Shown one piece after another: positions 1 to 11,850 of a stretch of DNA of 64,000 nucleotides. The DNA is taken from assembly GCA_963680875.1 (NCBI GenBank), contig OY804577.1, positions 149,810,196 to 149,874,195 on the forward strand, given 5' to 3'. The notes under the pieces are model-generated. The model was not told the DNA's origin. It saw only the letters and a list, made by a program, of their open reading frames with translations, and did not search any database. A program made the position numbers and the translations under genes. The stretch's first letter is position 1. Each line of letters opens with the position of its first letter. Origin of the DNA: Bathymodiolus brooksi (taxonomy: Eukaryota; Mollusca; Bivalvia; Mytilida; Modiolidae).

Positions 1-3000
1 ATAGTTTATCATACATTACATAACATATAACATAGTTTATCATACATTACATAACATATAACATAGTTTATCATACATTACATAACATATAGCACAGTTT
101 ATCATACATTACATAACATATAACATAGTTTATAATACATTACATAACATATAACATAGTTTATCATACATTACATAACATAAAAAATAGTTTATCATAC
201 ATTACATAACATATAGCATAGTTTATCATGCATTACATAACATATAGCATAGTTTATCATACATTACATAACATATAGCATAGTTTATCATGCATTACAT
301 AACACATAGTATAGTTTATCATACATTACATAACATATAGCATAGTTTATCATACATTACATAACATATAACATAGTTTATCATACATTACATAACATAT
401 AGCATAGTTTATCATACATGACATAACATATAGCACAGTTTATCATACATTACATAACATATAACATAGTTTATCATACATTACATAACATATAACATAG
501 TTTATCATACATTACATAACATATAACATAGTTTATCATACATTACATAACATATAACATAGTTTATCATACATTACATAACATATAACATAGTTTATCA
601 TACATTACATAACATATAACATAGTTTATCATACATTACATAACATATAGCATAGTTTATCATGCATTACATAACATATATCATAGTTTATCATACATAA
701 CATAACATATAACATAGATTATCATACATTACATAACATATAACATAGTTTATCATACATTACATAACATATAACATAGTTTATCATACATTACATAACA
801 TATAGCATAGTTTATCATGTATTGCATAACATATAACATAGTTTATCATACATTACATAACATGTAGCATAGTTTATCATGCATTGCATAACATATAGCA
901 TAGTTTATCATACATTACATAACATATAGCATAGTTTATCATACATTACATAACATATAGCATAGTTTATCATACATTACATAACATATAACAAAGTTTG
1001 TCATAAATTACATAACATATAGCATAGTTTATCATACATGACATAACATATAGCACAGTTTTTCATACATGACATAACATATAACATAGTTTATCATACA
1101 TTACATAATATATAACATAGTTTATCATACATTACATAACATATAACATAGTTTATCATACATTACATAACATATAACATAGTTTATCATACATTACATA
1201 ACATATAACATAGTTTATCATACATTACATAACATATAACATAGTTTATCATACATTACATAACATATAGCATAGTTTATCATGCATTACATAACATATA
1301 TCATAGTTTATCATACATTACATAACATATAACATAGATTATCATACATTACATAACATATAGCATAGTTTATCATGCATTACATAACATATAACATAGT
1401 TTATCATACATTACATAACATATAGCATAGTTTATCATACATTACATAACATATAACATAGTTTATCATACATTACATAACATATAGCATAGTTTATCAT
1501 ACATTACATAACATATAACATAGTTTATCATGCATTACATAACATATAACATAGTTTATCATGCATTAAATAACATATAGCATAGTTTATCATGCATTAC
1601 ATAACACATAGCATAGTTTATCATACATTACATAACATATAGCATAGTTTATCATACATTACATAACATATAACATAGTTTATCATACATTACATAACAT
1701 ATAACATAGTTTATCATACATTACATAACATATAGCATAGTTTATCATGCATTACATAACATATAGCATAGTTTATCATACATTACATAACATATAACAT
1801 AGTTTATCATACATTACATAACATATAGCATAGTTTATCATGCATTACATAACATATAGCATAGTTTATCATAAATTACATAACATATATCATACTTCAT
1901 CATTCATTACATAACATATAGCATAGTTCATCATGCATTACATAACATATAACATAGTTTATCATGCATTACATAACATATAGCATAGTTTATCATACAT
2001 TACATAACATATAGCATAGTTAATCATAGATTACATAACATATATCATAGTTTATCATACATTACATAACATATATCATAGTTTATCATGCACTACATAA
2101 CATATTGCATAGTTTATCATACATTACATAACATATAACATAGTTTATCATACATTACATAACATATAACATAGTTTATCATACATTACATAACATATAG
2201 CATAGTTTATCATGCATTACATAACATATAGCATAGTTTATCATACATTACATAACATATAACATAGTTTATCATACATTACATAACATGTAACATAGTT
2301 TATCATACATTACATAACATATAACATAGTTTATCATACATTACATAACATATAACATAGTTTATCATACATTACATAACATATAACATAATTTATCCTA
2401 CATTACATAACATATAACATAGTGTGTCATACATTACATAACATATAGCATATTTTATCATGCATTACATAACATATAGCATAGTTTATCATACATTACA
2501 TAACATATAGCATAGTTTATCATACATTACATAACATATAGCACAGTTTATCATACATTACATAACATATAACATAGTTTATCATACATTACATAACATA
2601 TAACATAGTTTATCATACATTACATAACATATAACATAGTTTATCATACATTACATAACATATAGCATAGTTTATCATGCATTACATAACATATAGCATA
2701 GTTTATCATACATTACATAACATATAACATAGTTTATCATACATTACATAACATATAGCATAGTTTATCATGCATTACATAACATATAGCATAGTTTATC
2801 ATACATTACATAACATATAGCATAGTTTATCATACATTACATAACATATAACATAGTTTAAAATACATTACATAACATATAACATAGTTTATCATACATT
2901 ACATAACATATAGCATAGTTTATCATGCATTACATAACATATAGCATAGTTTATCATACATTACATAACATATAACATAGTTTATCATACATTACATAAC

Positions 3001-3184
3001 ATATAGCATAGTTTATCATGCATTACATAACATATAGCATAGTTTATCATACATTGCATAACATATAGCATAGTTTATCATACATTACATAACATATAAC
3101 ATAGTTTATCATGCATTACATAACATATAGCATAGTTTATCATGCATTACATAACATATAGCATAGTTTATCATGCATTACATA
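1..3184. repeat. 31-bp minisatellite array, about 103 copies, truncated by the window start
   Basis: The first unit runs 1-31 and begins ATAGTTTATCATACATTACA; the next starts at 32 and the period is kept to about 3184, where unique sequence begins. Units vary mainly at two places: ATATAAC versus ATATAGC, and CATACATT versus CATGCATT. Rarer private variants (CATGACAT, GCACAG, ATATATC, CATAGATT) act as markers of internal duplication. The sequence is extremely AT-rich. No coding potential is evident. The array enters from upstream, so its full length is unknown. Confidence 0.97.
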
Positions 3185-3904
3185 AACAGACTGGTATATA
3201 TTTGTGTCAGTGATGTATGTATAGGTAATATGTATAACAAAAGAGTTTCTGGGAATTAATAGCATTACTTTAATGTGTAGTTAATAAATTAATATCAGGC
3301 GTAGATACATGTATATCAAAAGTTATTATTACAGAAACTCATCTACTTTTATATTGTTTTAGCTTGCTTATTATCTGTATAAAATATCAGGTTCAATAAT
3401 CGTGAAACAGTATTTATATGTTGGGGAGAAATTTCGTAATAATTGAATAACACAATTCCGAGTATATGTGTCGTGTCTCTTCCCAACCAATTCTACGTAT
3501 TAGATTTGACGAATGGAATCAACATTGTTGTTTGTTTCTGTGTGGTCGTTAGCGTCGTTATATATCACCGGCTGAAGGTTATTCTAGAACTGCCCCGTGG
3601 GCGCTAAATTAAATATCTACGTTTTTATTGTTATCACAATTCAATCTTGTGTATCGAGATTGTTGTGTTTATGCTTACCCCTTGATTCCGATACTAAATG
3701 TATCTAATGAACTCAACATGTTGCACCAATGATAGAAGATTAGTATTGTTGGCGATGAAACATCTGGTCTAAAATCATTCACAGTTAAAAGAACGTTTAT
3801 AAAATCCATATCAAGGTGATTCTATTTAAAGATACATTTGTTGACAATACGTACACATACAAATATATATATATATTATCCTAAGAGGTCTTTAACCAAC
3901 ATAT
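3185..3904. other. Single-copy AT-rich intergenic DNA with a small dispersed-repeat fragment
   Basis: No open frame or RNA gene is supported. The stretch at about 3571-3620 (GAAGGTTATTCTAGAA, then GCTAAATTAAATATCTAC) recurs in diverged form at about 12074-12118, so it is probably a fragment of a dispersed element. A short (TA)n tract lies near 3861-3877. Confidence 0.5.
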
Positions 3905-4148
3905 GTTACCTTCCTGGATAGTAGTCAGTTAACTATGACCTTCCTAGATAGTAGTCAGTTAACTATGACCTTCCTAGATAGTAGTCAGTTAACTATGACC
4001 TTCCTAGATAGTAGTCAGTTAACTATGACCTTCCTAGATAGTAGTCAGTTAACTATGACCTTCCTAGATAGTAGTCAGTTAACTATGACCTTCCTACATA
4101 GTAGTCAGTTACCTATGACCTTCCTAGATAGTAGTCAGTTAACTATGA
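3905..4148. repeat. 30-bp minisatellite, about 8 copies
   Basis: Units carry ACCTTCCTAGATAGTAGTCA and repeat exactly every 30 bp. Single changes occur in the first copy (CCTGGATAG) and near 4096-4112. Thirty is a multiple of three, so one + frame stays open (a ten-residue repeat) and ends shortly after the array. This is a consequence of the period, not evidence for a gene. Confidence 0.95.
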
Positions 4149-4724
4149 GCTGTCATTTATTTTAGTGATAGTACGTGGTATTTTTTGGGTGGAAGCGAAT
4201 CGTTTGTTTATATATATTTTGTCGTTGGAGTTTCACCTATTAAGAGGGGTTGGTTGAGATTTTATTAAATGGTTTTACCCACCCATTTTTTTTGACAGTC
4301 CCAAGTCAGACCTTGATGAATTTCCAACATTACAAGTTGTTGTTCACGTATAATCGGTAGTTCTCGCAAAATGTATGTAAGTCAATCAAAGACTTTGTTT
4401 TCATTGTGCCCGATAACGCACCGTTTTGTTTATGACAAGCCCATTTTTCATGGCTTGTTTATAATTTTTCTGCAAGGAAAGAACTTTTCGAATTTTGTTG
4501 TGTAATTCAAGCCACACACCTGCATCTATAATGAATGGAAATTAAGAAGAAATAGCAGGTGCGCATATATTTTAATTACCTCACTTCATGATACAACGGA
4601 ACGATTAAACATCGAAGTGGGTCAGTTATTCAGCACCACTGTTTTTGTGATATATACATTAATTCCTTTCAGACCAATTTCAACCATAGTGGACAGCTCA
4701 TGTTTCATTTTCGTGGAAAAAACA
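4149..4724. other. Intergenic DNA, nothing recognised
   Basis: AT-rich sequence between two small minisatellites. I see no long open frame, RNA gene or convincing repeat in it. Confidence 0.4.
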
Positions 4725-4940
4725 ATGGGTGGATAATCACTAGTAGATTGTTCTATTTACCGTGTGATGGGTGGATAATGACTAGTAGATTGTTCTATTT
4801 ACCGTGTGATGGGTGGATAATCACTAGTAGATTGTTCTATTTACTGTGTGATGGGTGGATAATCACTAGTAGATTGTTCTATTTACCGTGTGATGGGTGG
4901 ATAATCACTAGTAGATTGTTCTATTTACCGTGTGATGGGT
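4725..4940. repeat. 42-bp minisatellite, 5 copies
   Basis: The unit carries GGGTGGATAATCACTAGTAG and repeats every 42 bp, with single differences (TAATGACT in copy 2, TTTACTGTG in copy 3). The + frame is open across it because 42 is divisible by three (a 14-residue repeat inside a 106-codon frame, 4700-5020). No signal peptide, domain or homology suggests a real protein. Confidence 0.95.
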
Positions 4941-5599
4941 ATACACATGGTATTACTATCGACGTTTATATTACTGACATAAATGTCTCTGATGAGAAAT
5001 CTTTAGGAATATGTCAATGAGTAGAAGTAATAGATAATTAAACGTATTTAAGGCGTGGTTGATAGACTAGAAAATATGTTTGCACGTTTGAACATAAGTA
5101 TCGTATCGTGTCTATTATATAAACCATTTAGCCAGCACATATCCTAGTTATTATATTTTGACATGAAAATTAGTCTGTAATTTGAACTCTTCTAATGCAC
5201 TGTTAACTGTCCTTAGTAATAAAACTGTCAAAAATAAAGAGATTATTAAAACAACCGTCCTTGATATCACTCTGACGTACACGTATACAGGACATTAGCC
5301 ACTGAACAGTAATTCAATAATGCGGATATAAGTCGGCCAAGCCTACAAATGTTCATACATAAACAAAGAAATTAACATGGGAGGATTTTAAAGGACAACA
5401 TTTCTATTTAATAGAATGTCTATTTCAATACAATTTGATTATGTGCTGTGGTATATTTACGACAAATTATAATGTATTAGGGGAATCTTTACTTAAAATA
5501 AAATGAAAATATATCGTCATACGAGGTCAGGTCGAAAATATGACTATACACATGTCTTCCTGGACATTTATAGCAAGGATATAACAGGTGTTATTATAT
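4941..5599. other. Intergenic DNA, nothing recognised
   Basis: AT-rich, with stops in all frames. No repeat or RNA gene is recognised. Confidence 0.4.
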
Positions 5600-6345
5600 T
5601 TTATTCTATATGATAGATTTTGATTGGATTAAATTAGTCATGTGATAATAAAATAATTGAGATGTTTTGCCAAAATTTGCGCTGCCGTGAAACAACCCTA
5701 TTGTTCCGCGCCGAACAACCCTATTGTTCCCCGCCGAACAACCCAATTTTCCCCCACAACGGAGATAACCTATAAAACATTGGCAAAAATATAATAAAAC
5801 GATTACGGCCCTCTGTGTAGGGAAACATCCAGATTTGTCAACCCTCGTGGGGGGGGGGGGGGGTCCCCTGAGGTTGACAAATCTGGATGTTTCCCTACAC
5901 AGAGGGACGTAATTGTATATTAATATATTTTAATCTATATGATAGATTTTGATTGGATTAAATTAGTCATGTGATAATAAAATAATTGAGATGTTTTGCC
6001 AAAATTTACGCTGCCGGGATACAACCCTATTGTTCCCCGCCGAACAACCCAATTTTCCCCCACAAAGGAGATAACCTATAAAACATTGGCAACAATTTAG
6101 GCTGTCGGGAAACAACCCTATTGTTCCCCGCCGAACAACCCAATTTTCCCCCACAAGGGAGATAACCTATAAAACATTGGCAAAAATATAATAAAACAAT
6201 TACGGCCCTCTGTGTAGGGAAACATCCAGATTTGTCAACCCTCCGGGAGTTGTTCTACCTCGGGCAAGCCCTCGGGAAAACAACTTTCTCCTCGGGTTGA
6301 CAAATCTGGATGTTTCCCTACACAGAGGGCGGTAATTGTATATTA
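5600..6345. mobile_element. Tandemly duplicated foldback (hairpin) element, two copies
   Basis: The left copy (about 5600-5925) and right copy (about 5929-6345) begin with the same sequence (GATAGATTTTGATTGGATTA at 5612 and 5941, offset 329). Both end in a long hairpin. In copy 1 the arms are about 5802-5843 and 5872-5913; in copy 2 about 6198-6240 and 6295-6337. The arms are almost identical between copies, but the loops differ: copy 1 has a 15-G tract, copy 2 a 55-bp loop with several CTCGG motifs. Copy 2 also has an internal 91-bp duplication (GCTGCCGGGA at 6010, GCTGTCGGGA at 6101). There are no coding sequences, so this would be a non-autonomous foldback or MITE-like element. Confidence 0.8.
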
Positions 6346-6822
6346 TTATATGACTATAAATATCCTAGATTCTGATTGGACAAAACACTACTTCACTCTC
6401 CATTTAAAAATGTGATGATCACCGCTCAAAAGTGCACGCGAGATTAATATCACTTTTGAACACTGTAGCGTGTACCCAAAAATAGTAACAGGGAAAGTCC
6501 AGGTTTCTTATTTTGAAAATGTATTCTCTGATTGGTCGATATTTAAAGAAGCGGTTTTTTTATCCAATCAGCGTTCTCCTAACAACAGCTTGTAATACAT
6601 CTTCTTGCTTTATGTCTACCCCACGTTGCTTTCCTTTCGCGACACTTTGTTTGTTTTTATTTTTATTCATCTTCCAGTGAAAATCACAGGTGGATAAGAG
6701 ACTCGCTCAAGTATTATCTTAGGGAACCGCATATTTGTTTATTTTTTTTTGTGATGACTATTACAGTGAAAAAAAAATATCACTAACATCGGATTTACTC
6801 ATATAATAAAACAATTGATGAC
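6346..6822. other. Intergenic DNA
   Basis: AT-rich. A TCTGATTGG motif at about 6369-6377 recurs near other foldback copies (for example about 6959), so part of this may be element-derived. No gene is visible. Confidence 0.4.
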
Positions 6823-7235
6823 TTTGGATTTCAGTTAATACCACGATTTATCAACCCCAGCGATCTGATTATCACTTCGGTCGATGTCCTCGGTGTTAAT
6901 CAGATCTCTGGGGTTGATTAATTGTATATGATTAAATAATAAGGAATTTCGCTTTTTTCTGATTGGCCTAAACTTCATTTTCTTAATTCTACCTCAGAGT
7001 GAGTACACCTCGCGTGAGGTATATTCGGGCCTGTGTCTATTTTTGTCTATTGTCTATTCGGTGTTTCAACGTTGTCCAACCAGAGACGAGATTACATTTC
7101 CATTCGGCCAATAAAATTGCAAAAAAGGTCAAAATTTTCAAAAAATTCTAAATTTCAAAATTTACAAAGCTTAAAAAAAATTCAAAAAGGACTGGGAGCT
7201 ATAAGGGCCAAAATCGGCCCCACCTCAGATGTCGA
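6823..7235. mobile_element. Dispersed foldback-type element, copy inverted relative to 11285-11850
   Basis: It has a hairpin with arms around 6848-6882 and 6895-6920 (ATCAACCCCAG pairs with CTGGGGTTGAT). This is followed by AAATAATAAGGAATTT at about 6933, an A/T-rich stretch of TTTTCAAAATTT-like motifs (about 7120-7195), and a terminal block GGCCAAAATCGGCCCCAC (about 7206-7223). The same blocks occur in reverse order and orientation at 11428-11850, so the two are diverged inverted copies. An 86-codon open frame at 7033-7293 overlaps it but has low-complexity Lys/Phe-rich content and is not considered a gene. Confidence 0.6.
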
Positions 7236-7860
7236 TAACATTTTCTCCAAAATGTATTCACAATATGTGCTTTTCAGAAATAAATACAGTTAGTTAATAT
7301 GTGTATCTAATTCCTCACAGCGGATCGACAAATTCAGGTAATGAAAAGCAGTGAACGTCATTTTTTTCATTATACAAAACGTACGTATCATTGTATTATA
7401 ATACATATCATTAAAAAACAAAAACAAAGCATAATAAAACTCAATAAACACAGCATAAATTTGACATAATATGCAATGTGGATTGATTTCAGGAATAAAA
7501 ACATGTTCCGAAACTGTATTATGATATTAAAGTGAATGAATAGTAATGTCACAAGGTCACCCATTTTCGACGGTCTCCTGTTTTCGACGGTTTGTTTCAC
7601 GTGATAAAATTTCTCATTATTTTGATCGCTTAATTTGTCAGAGGTTATATTATGATGCTAAAATTGCATGAGTGATCTCATGAAATCTGATCTAAAAATG
7701 TCATCTTTAAATATAAGAACTACGTACCACATCTATTATTTCACGTTCAAATTGTAGTTTTTCGTAATTAATTTTTTCGTCACCTTAAATCTCATACAGA
7801 CCAATTTTGGATTCATTGTCTGCTATGACATTGATAATGTACATATTGTGGTTAATATCA
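7236..7860. other. Intergenic DNA
   Basis: AT-rich. A short local repeat (TTTTCGACGGT at about 7565 and 7581) is the only structure seen. No gene is supported. Confidence 0.4.
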
Positions 7861-8044
7861 TGGGCGGATCCAGGATTACAAGGTAGGGGGGGGGGGGGGC
7901 GGACTTAAAAAAAATTGCGCCGAGCGGAGGGAGGCGCGAAGATTGTTGGGGTATTTCGTGTGAAAAATCACGATTTTACGCCAAAAAATAATATTTTTTC
8001 AATTTTATGGGGCGCCTAGTGCGCCCCCCTGGATCCGTCCCTGG
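7861..8044. mobile_element. Short MITE-like element with GGATCC-containing inverted ends
   Basis: The left end TGGGCGGATCCAGG (7861-7874) pairs with the right end CCTGGATCCGTCCCTGG (8028-8044). Inside are a 14-G tract (7886-7899), a GC-rich stretch (GCGCCGAGCGGAGGGAGGCG) and an AT-rich middle. At about 184 bp with no reading frame it fits a non-autonomous DNA element; similar GGATCC-ended short repeats are, from memory, widespread in marine invertebrates. Target-site duplications are not obvious. Confidence 0.6.
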
Positions 8045-9241
8045 GGCATCAATTCAGAAACTTATTAACATTGATCGTCGAAAATTTTGGTATTAATCTT
8101 AAAGAAGTAATAGATAGATTTATTTGGACAATAGAACTTTGTCATATTTGAAATTTTTTTAAACACTTTTTTAACCGTACTTTATTCTTAACGACAACCA
8201 ATGCGATGATATATTCCAGTACATTTTTACGGACAACCATCACAAATCTATGAAAAAAAATGTCCAATATTTAAAGACCGCTTTTTTTTATAATATGGAA
8301 ATATTTTGGGAAATGGTGTGAATTTATTTTTGTTTTTTTGATAAACTGATAACAAGCCTTGGAATCAGATATCCCATAGAAAGTGGTTGTCGATAGATAA
8401 TTGTTTTACAATCAAGTATTTCATATATATTTATGATGAGAACAAGTTTACAACCATATGATTAATCGTGTAGGTAAAATGTGTGTCGTGACAAACCAAC
8501 AACAACACTCCTTATAAACTGTTGCTATCAGAATCTGCTGAAAGTTGTCTTTTACGTGTAAGGAGTGTGTCCTTTAAATCCCGCGCTAAGGGATGTATTA
8601 AATTAGTTCCTCATAGCTGTCTGGTGTCCCTTTCACATAAAGTCGGCGTTTTCCTAGAGAAAGCCATTTGTTATTTTATTTATGTCAATTTCGCAGTCAT
8701 GTTAGGATTCTAATAATAGTAGGATATTATACATTATTATACAGCTATAATTTTAATCCAATCAAAAACAATATGGTTGTGATCGTCTTCCGTAATTAGA
8801 ATCGTCAAAATGAAATACAACCGAATTAATATCAAATGGTGACTTGTTTCAACCTCATTTAAAATATACCTGGACATTCTTTAATACTTGTACATCACGT
8901 TCACGATCTTTTATTACAATACTATTTCACTCAAGTGAACATTTTGTTCCTGTTCTAGTTAAAGGACTGTATCAAACAGAATTATACAGTTTACATGTAA
9001 TGCAGTTAATACGCATTTAAACCACAGAAGAATATTTCTATTTTCCACACCTTGTGGTGTGGGGTCGCTATTGTGCATGCGAAATATTAATTGCAAACCC
9101 CATTGACTGGCTATTTGCTGCCTGTCTAGAATATTTTATTTTTTTCTCGATCGACAGTTCAGAAGCTAGAAAACAATATGATGAATATTGTCTGTCAATC
9201 ATGCAAACAATAACTTATGCACATGACAGAACGCATTTTCA
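8045..9241. other. Intergenic DNA, nothing recognised
   Basis: About 1.2 kb of AT-rich DNA. Open frames of 60-70 codons are scattered but show no domain, codon bias or splice-site support. No RNA gene is recognised. Confidence 0.4.
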
Positions 9242-9903
9242 ATGCACTACATACACAAACTTTTGATCCATCATTTGTCCATTGGAGGTTGATTTAAGAG
9301 AATGGAACTGATAGAAGTTAAAAGTTTAATTTGGGCGCAAAAGGGGAAACTTTATATAGTTTATGAAAATGTTATGTGAATTCAGTGACCAACCATCTCA
9401 GTCTGATGGCAAGAGAAAAGGTATTGTTCTGATATGCATAACGTTGTGTCTGCAATTGACGGAACTTCACATGAGATACAAATTCCATTCAATGAACCCC
9501 AACAAAAAACATACTTTCAGCAAACCAATTCTTTTCATTGATTGATATGAAAAGAAATTTATAAACAGTGATAATCATAAATTCCATCAATATCAATAAA
9601 ACAATTACCTTTCATCTTAACAGAGCTTGAGCCGTCGTGGTCGTATGGTAGTTGAATTTACAACTACCTGTGCAATCATTGCTTATCACCACTTAAGTTG
9701 TGAGTTTGAACCCCATTCATGGCGAGGTGTACTCGATAAAACATTGATCAAGTTTGTCAGTGACTTGCGACAGGTCTGTGGATTTCTCTGGGTACTCCAA
9801 CTTCCGCCACAAAAGTAATAAATGAAATATTTTTGAAAGTGGTGTTAAACACCTAACCTCCAATGGACAAATGATGGTTCAAACGTTTGTGTATGTAGTG
9901 CAT
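9242..9903. repeat. 49-bp inverted repeat enclosing 564 bp
   Basis: The left arm 9242-9290 and right arm 9855-9903 are reverse complements with only a few differences: ATGCACTACATACACAAAC on the left matches GTTTGTGTATGTAGTGCAT on the right. Similarity stops sharply at both edges. The right arm follows directly after the 3' end of a SINE. The enclosed DNA has no transposase-like frame, so this is either a non-autonomous element with inverted termini that later received the SINE, or an inverted local duplication. Confidence 0.75.
9625..9853 (+). mobile_element. tRNA-derived SINE of molluscan type
   Basis: A head with box A-like CGTGGTCGTATGGTAG (about 9636) and box B-like GAGTTTGAACCCC (9702-9714) indicates a tRNA-derived pol III promoter. 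The body contains GTCAGTGACTTGCGACAGGT (about 9758) and TCTCTGGGTACTCC, and the 3' end reads AGTGGTGTTAAACACC (to about 9853). That layout matches SINEs I recall from bivalves and gastropods (V-SINE or Meta-SINE types); the exact family is uncertain. The copy is diverged and presumably immobile. Confidence 0.7.
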
Positions 9904-10164
9904 AACATAAAACACCTTTGGGTCATAATGTGAGAACTATCTGTTGGATTGTGCCCAAAAAATATCTACTCCTTTTGGATCAAACTATTTTACTTCATTT
10001 TAGAAGTAACATCGATAGACCATTAAACGGCTACCTCCAAATCTCTGTAGTAATAACTATTTCAGTATCCCGGAAGAAAAGATATAATCAATAATTGGGG
10101 GCTTATGAAAAAAAAATATTTTGGATGAAGTGGTGTTTATTTTATTTTTATCTTACATTGTATA

Positions 10165-10385
10165 TAAAATAAGGGTAATAACAAAATTACCGAACTCCGA
10201 ACAATCTTACAAAGGGAAAGTCAAAACTCATAATTATATAAACAGACAAAATCAGTCAACAACCGGAAAACTGTGAAAACCGTAATGACCCTGACTTGGT
10301 ACAGGCATTTCTAAAGAAATGGTGGGTTGAATCAGATTTTAAGGCGCCAAACCTCCCGCTCTCATTACGGTTCAAAGGTTCCGGC
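10165..10385 (+). mobile_element. Bivalve-type dispersed repeat, fragment
   Basis: The order of motifs ACCGAACTCCGA (about 10190), GGGAAAGTCAAAACTC, CCTGACTTGGTACAGGCATT (about 10290) and AATGGTGGGTTGAATC (about 10318) matches a repeat I recall as abundant in mussel genomes. A short related segment in the opposite orientation (ATGCCTGTACCAAG) lies at about 28637. It is non-coding. The family assignment is from memory. Confidence 0.5.
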
Positions 10386-10900
10386 TGTCACTGTAACAGT
10401 ATTTAAATACAGGAACAAAATAGGTAAAATAGTTGTTACGTGCCGACATACCATCGTTTTTTACGGCAAAGATTGCTTCTCAAATATCAAAACGTCATCT
10501 AAGCGCTTGGAATATTTGAACATTTTCTCCCGTCGTTTTTCAAGAAATTTAACACCTCGTGAAACCAAAAAAATACTTTAACAGTATTTGTGTTTTATTT
10601 ATTTTAATAATCTGGTAAAATATTTTTCTGGTGCACGACTTCGGAGGTGCTTAATTTCTTCGAAAACCGTCCAAATATCGCGGGAAAAATTCCACGAAAT
10701 AAAGAAAACAAATAACGCCCATGACGTCACAATGACGTCAAATACGTATCGAGTTTGTTGGAAACAAGTTTTAACATCAAAAGTATGATCTCGTCTATAA
10801 TACATCAAATTTTAATCAAGTATTTTCTAAGATAATGATTCATTAAATATGGGGCCATATATGGCACTTATAGTCCCCAGTTCTTTTTATGGCATTGACG
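10386..10900. mobile_element. Diverged dispersed element related to 11285-11640
   Basis: Two TGACGTCA palindromes lie at about 10721-10740. Further on, GGGGCCATATATGGCACTTA (about 10851) and CCCAGTTCTTTTT match the terminal block of the 6823-7235 element in reverse complement, and the block at 11428 in direct orientation. Boundaries are unclear. Open frames of 66-84 codons here lack any support as genes. Confidence 0.4.
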
Positions 10901-11128
10901 CCGGATTGCATGCACTGAGTTTTTCTCTTGTTTTCAATGTACACAAACTGTATTTAAAATAAATACAATTATTTACAGAAACATAAGTTATTTGCTGATG
11001 AATTTCATTACTTGAAATGAATCATGAAATGTACAGATTGTGTATATAATGGTCTCATATATACAAATCAGAAGAGTGAAAATATTGATTTTAAGGGTCT
11101 GGCAGAGGTTATAAATAAATTAGTATTT

Positions 11129-11236
11129 AACAACCTCCACAATCCTCCACCAACAAAACATTTTGATATAATCATTAACCCTCTATACTCAAAACAGCTG
11201 CTCAATTAGGTGTTGGTGGAAGACTGTGGAGGTATA
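11129..11236. repeat. Short inverted repeat (hairpin)
   Basis: ACCTCCACAATCCTCCACCAAC (two blocks, 11132-11143 and 11144-11153) pairs with GTTGGTGGAAG and ACTGTGGAGGT (about 11213-11234), with about 58 bp between the arms. Function unknown; possibly another small foldback element. Confidence 0.6.
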
Positions 11237-11284
11237 TAAAATAGCTAAAATGTACATTAAATATGTCGTTTGTAGTCCATTTTT

Positions 11285-11850
11285 AGCATTATCCGTCTAA
11301 TTATGATGTCATTATGACGTCATAACGCACCCAATTTCACGGAAAGTTATATTTTTAGAAAATTTATTTATCTAACAATTAAATTAGTAAATTGTTTTTA
11401 TTCTATGTCGAGCATTATTTTTTAATATAATGTGGGGCCAATTTTGCACCTTAACGCCTCTCCCTCTTTCATATAAAATTTCAAAATTTTCAAAAAATTT
11501 CAAAATTATAAAATTAAATATTTTTTTTTTAAAAGTTCTAAATTTTCAAATAAAATCAAAACTCAAAAATTTCATAATATTTCAAAAATTTTATCATATT
11601 TCAAAATTTTAATATTTAAATAATCTTGAAAAATGATAAAACAATTGTAGCCTACTTTGTTGAATATACTGTTGAAAAGTTTGAAAAATTCCTTATTATT
11701 TAATAAAGCAGTTATTGACTTTTAATTTCAGTCTACTCGTGACTATGCGGACCTGGTCAATGATTGATTAACCTCGGTCGTTGGCCTCGGTCAATCAATC
11801 ATTGACCAGGTCCGTATATAGTAGACCTCATTAAAAGTCAATAATTACAT
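11285..11850. mobile_element. Dispersed foldback-type element with long terminal hairpin
   Basis: From left to right: a TGACGTCA motif (about 11314), the block TGTGGGGCCAATTTTGCACC (about 11429), a long A/T stretch of TTTTCAAAATTT-like motifs (11470-11640), then AAATTCCTTATTATTTAATA (about 11686) and a hairpin with arms about 11710-11770 and 11789-11847. The loop reads CCTCGGTCGTTGGCCTCGGT. Blocks correspond in reverse to 6823-7235. The outer hairpin edge (AATAAAGCAGTTATTGACTT) resembles the AATAAAACAATT edge of the other hairpins in the window. Confidence 0.6.

Noticed and set aside
7033..7293. 86-codon + frame
   Set aside because: Low-complexity Lys/Phe/Asn-rich translation from the AT-rich part of a dispersed element; no homology or start context of note.
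9625..9720. Functional tRNA gene
   Set aside because: Promoter boxes are present but no cloverleaf can be drawn, and a SINE body with a typical 3' end follows.
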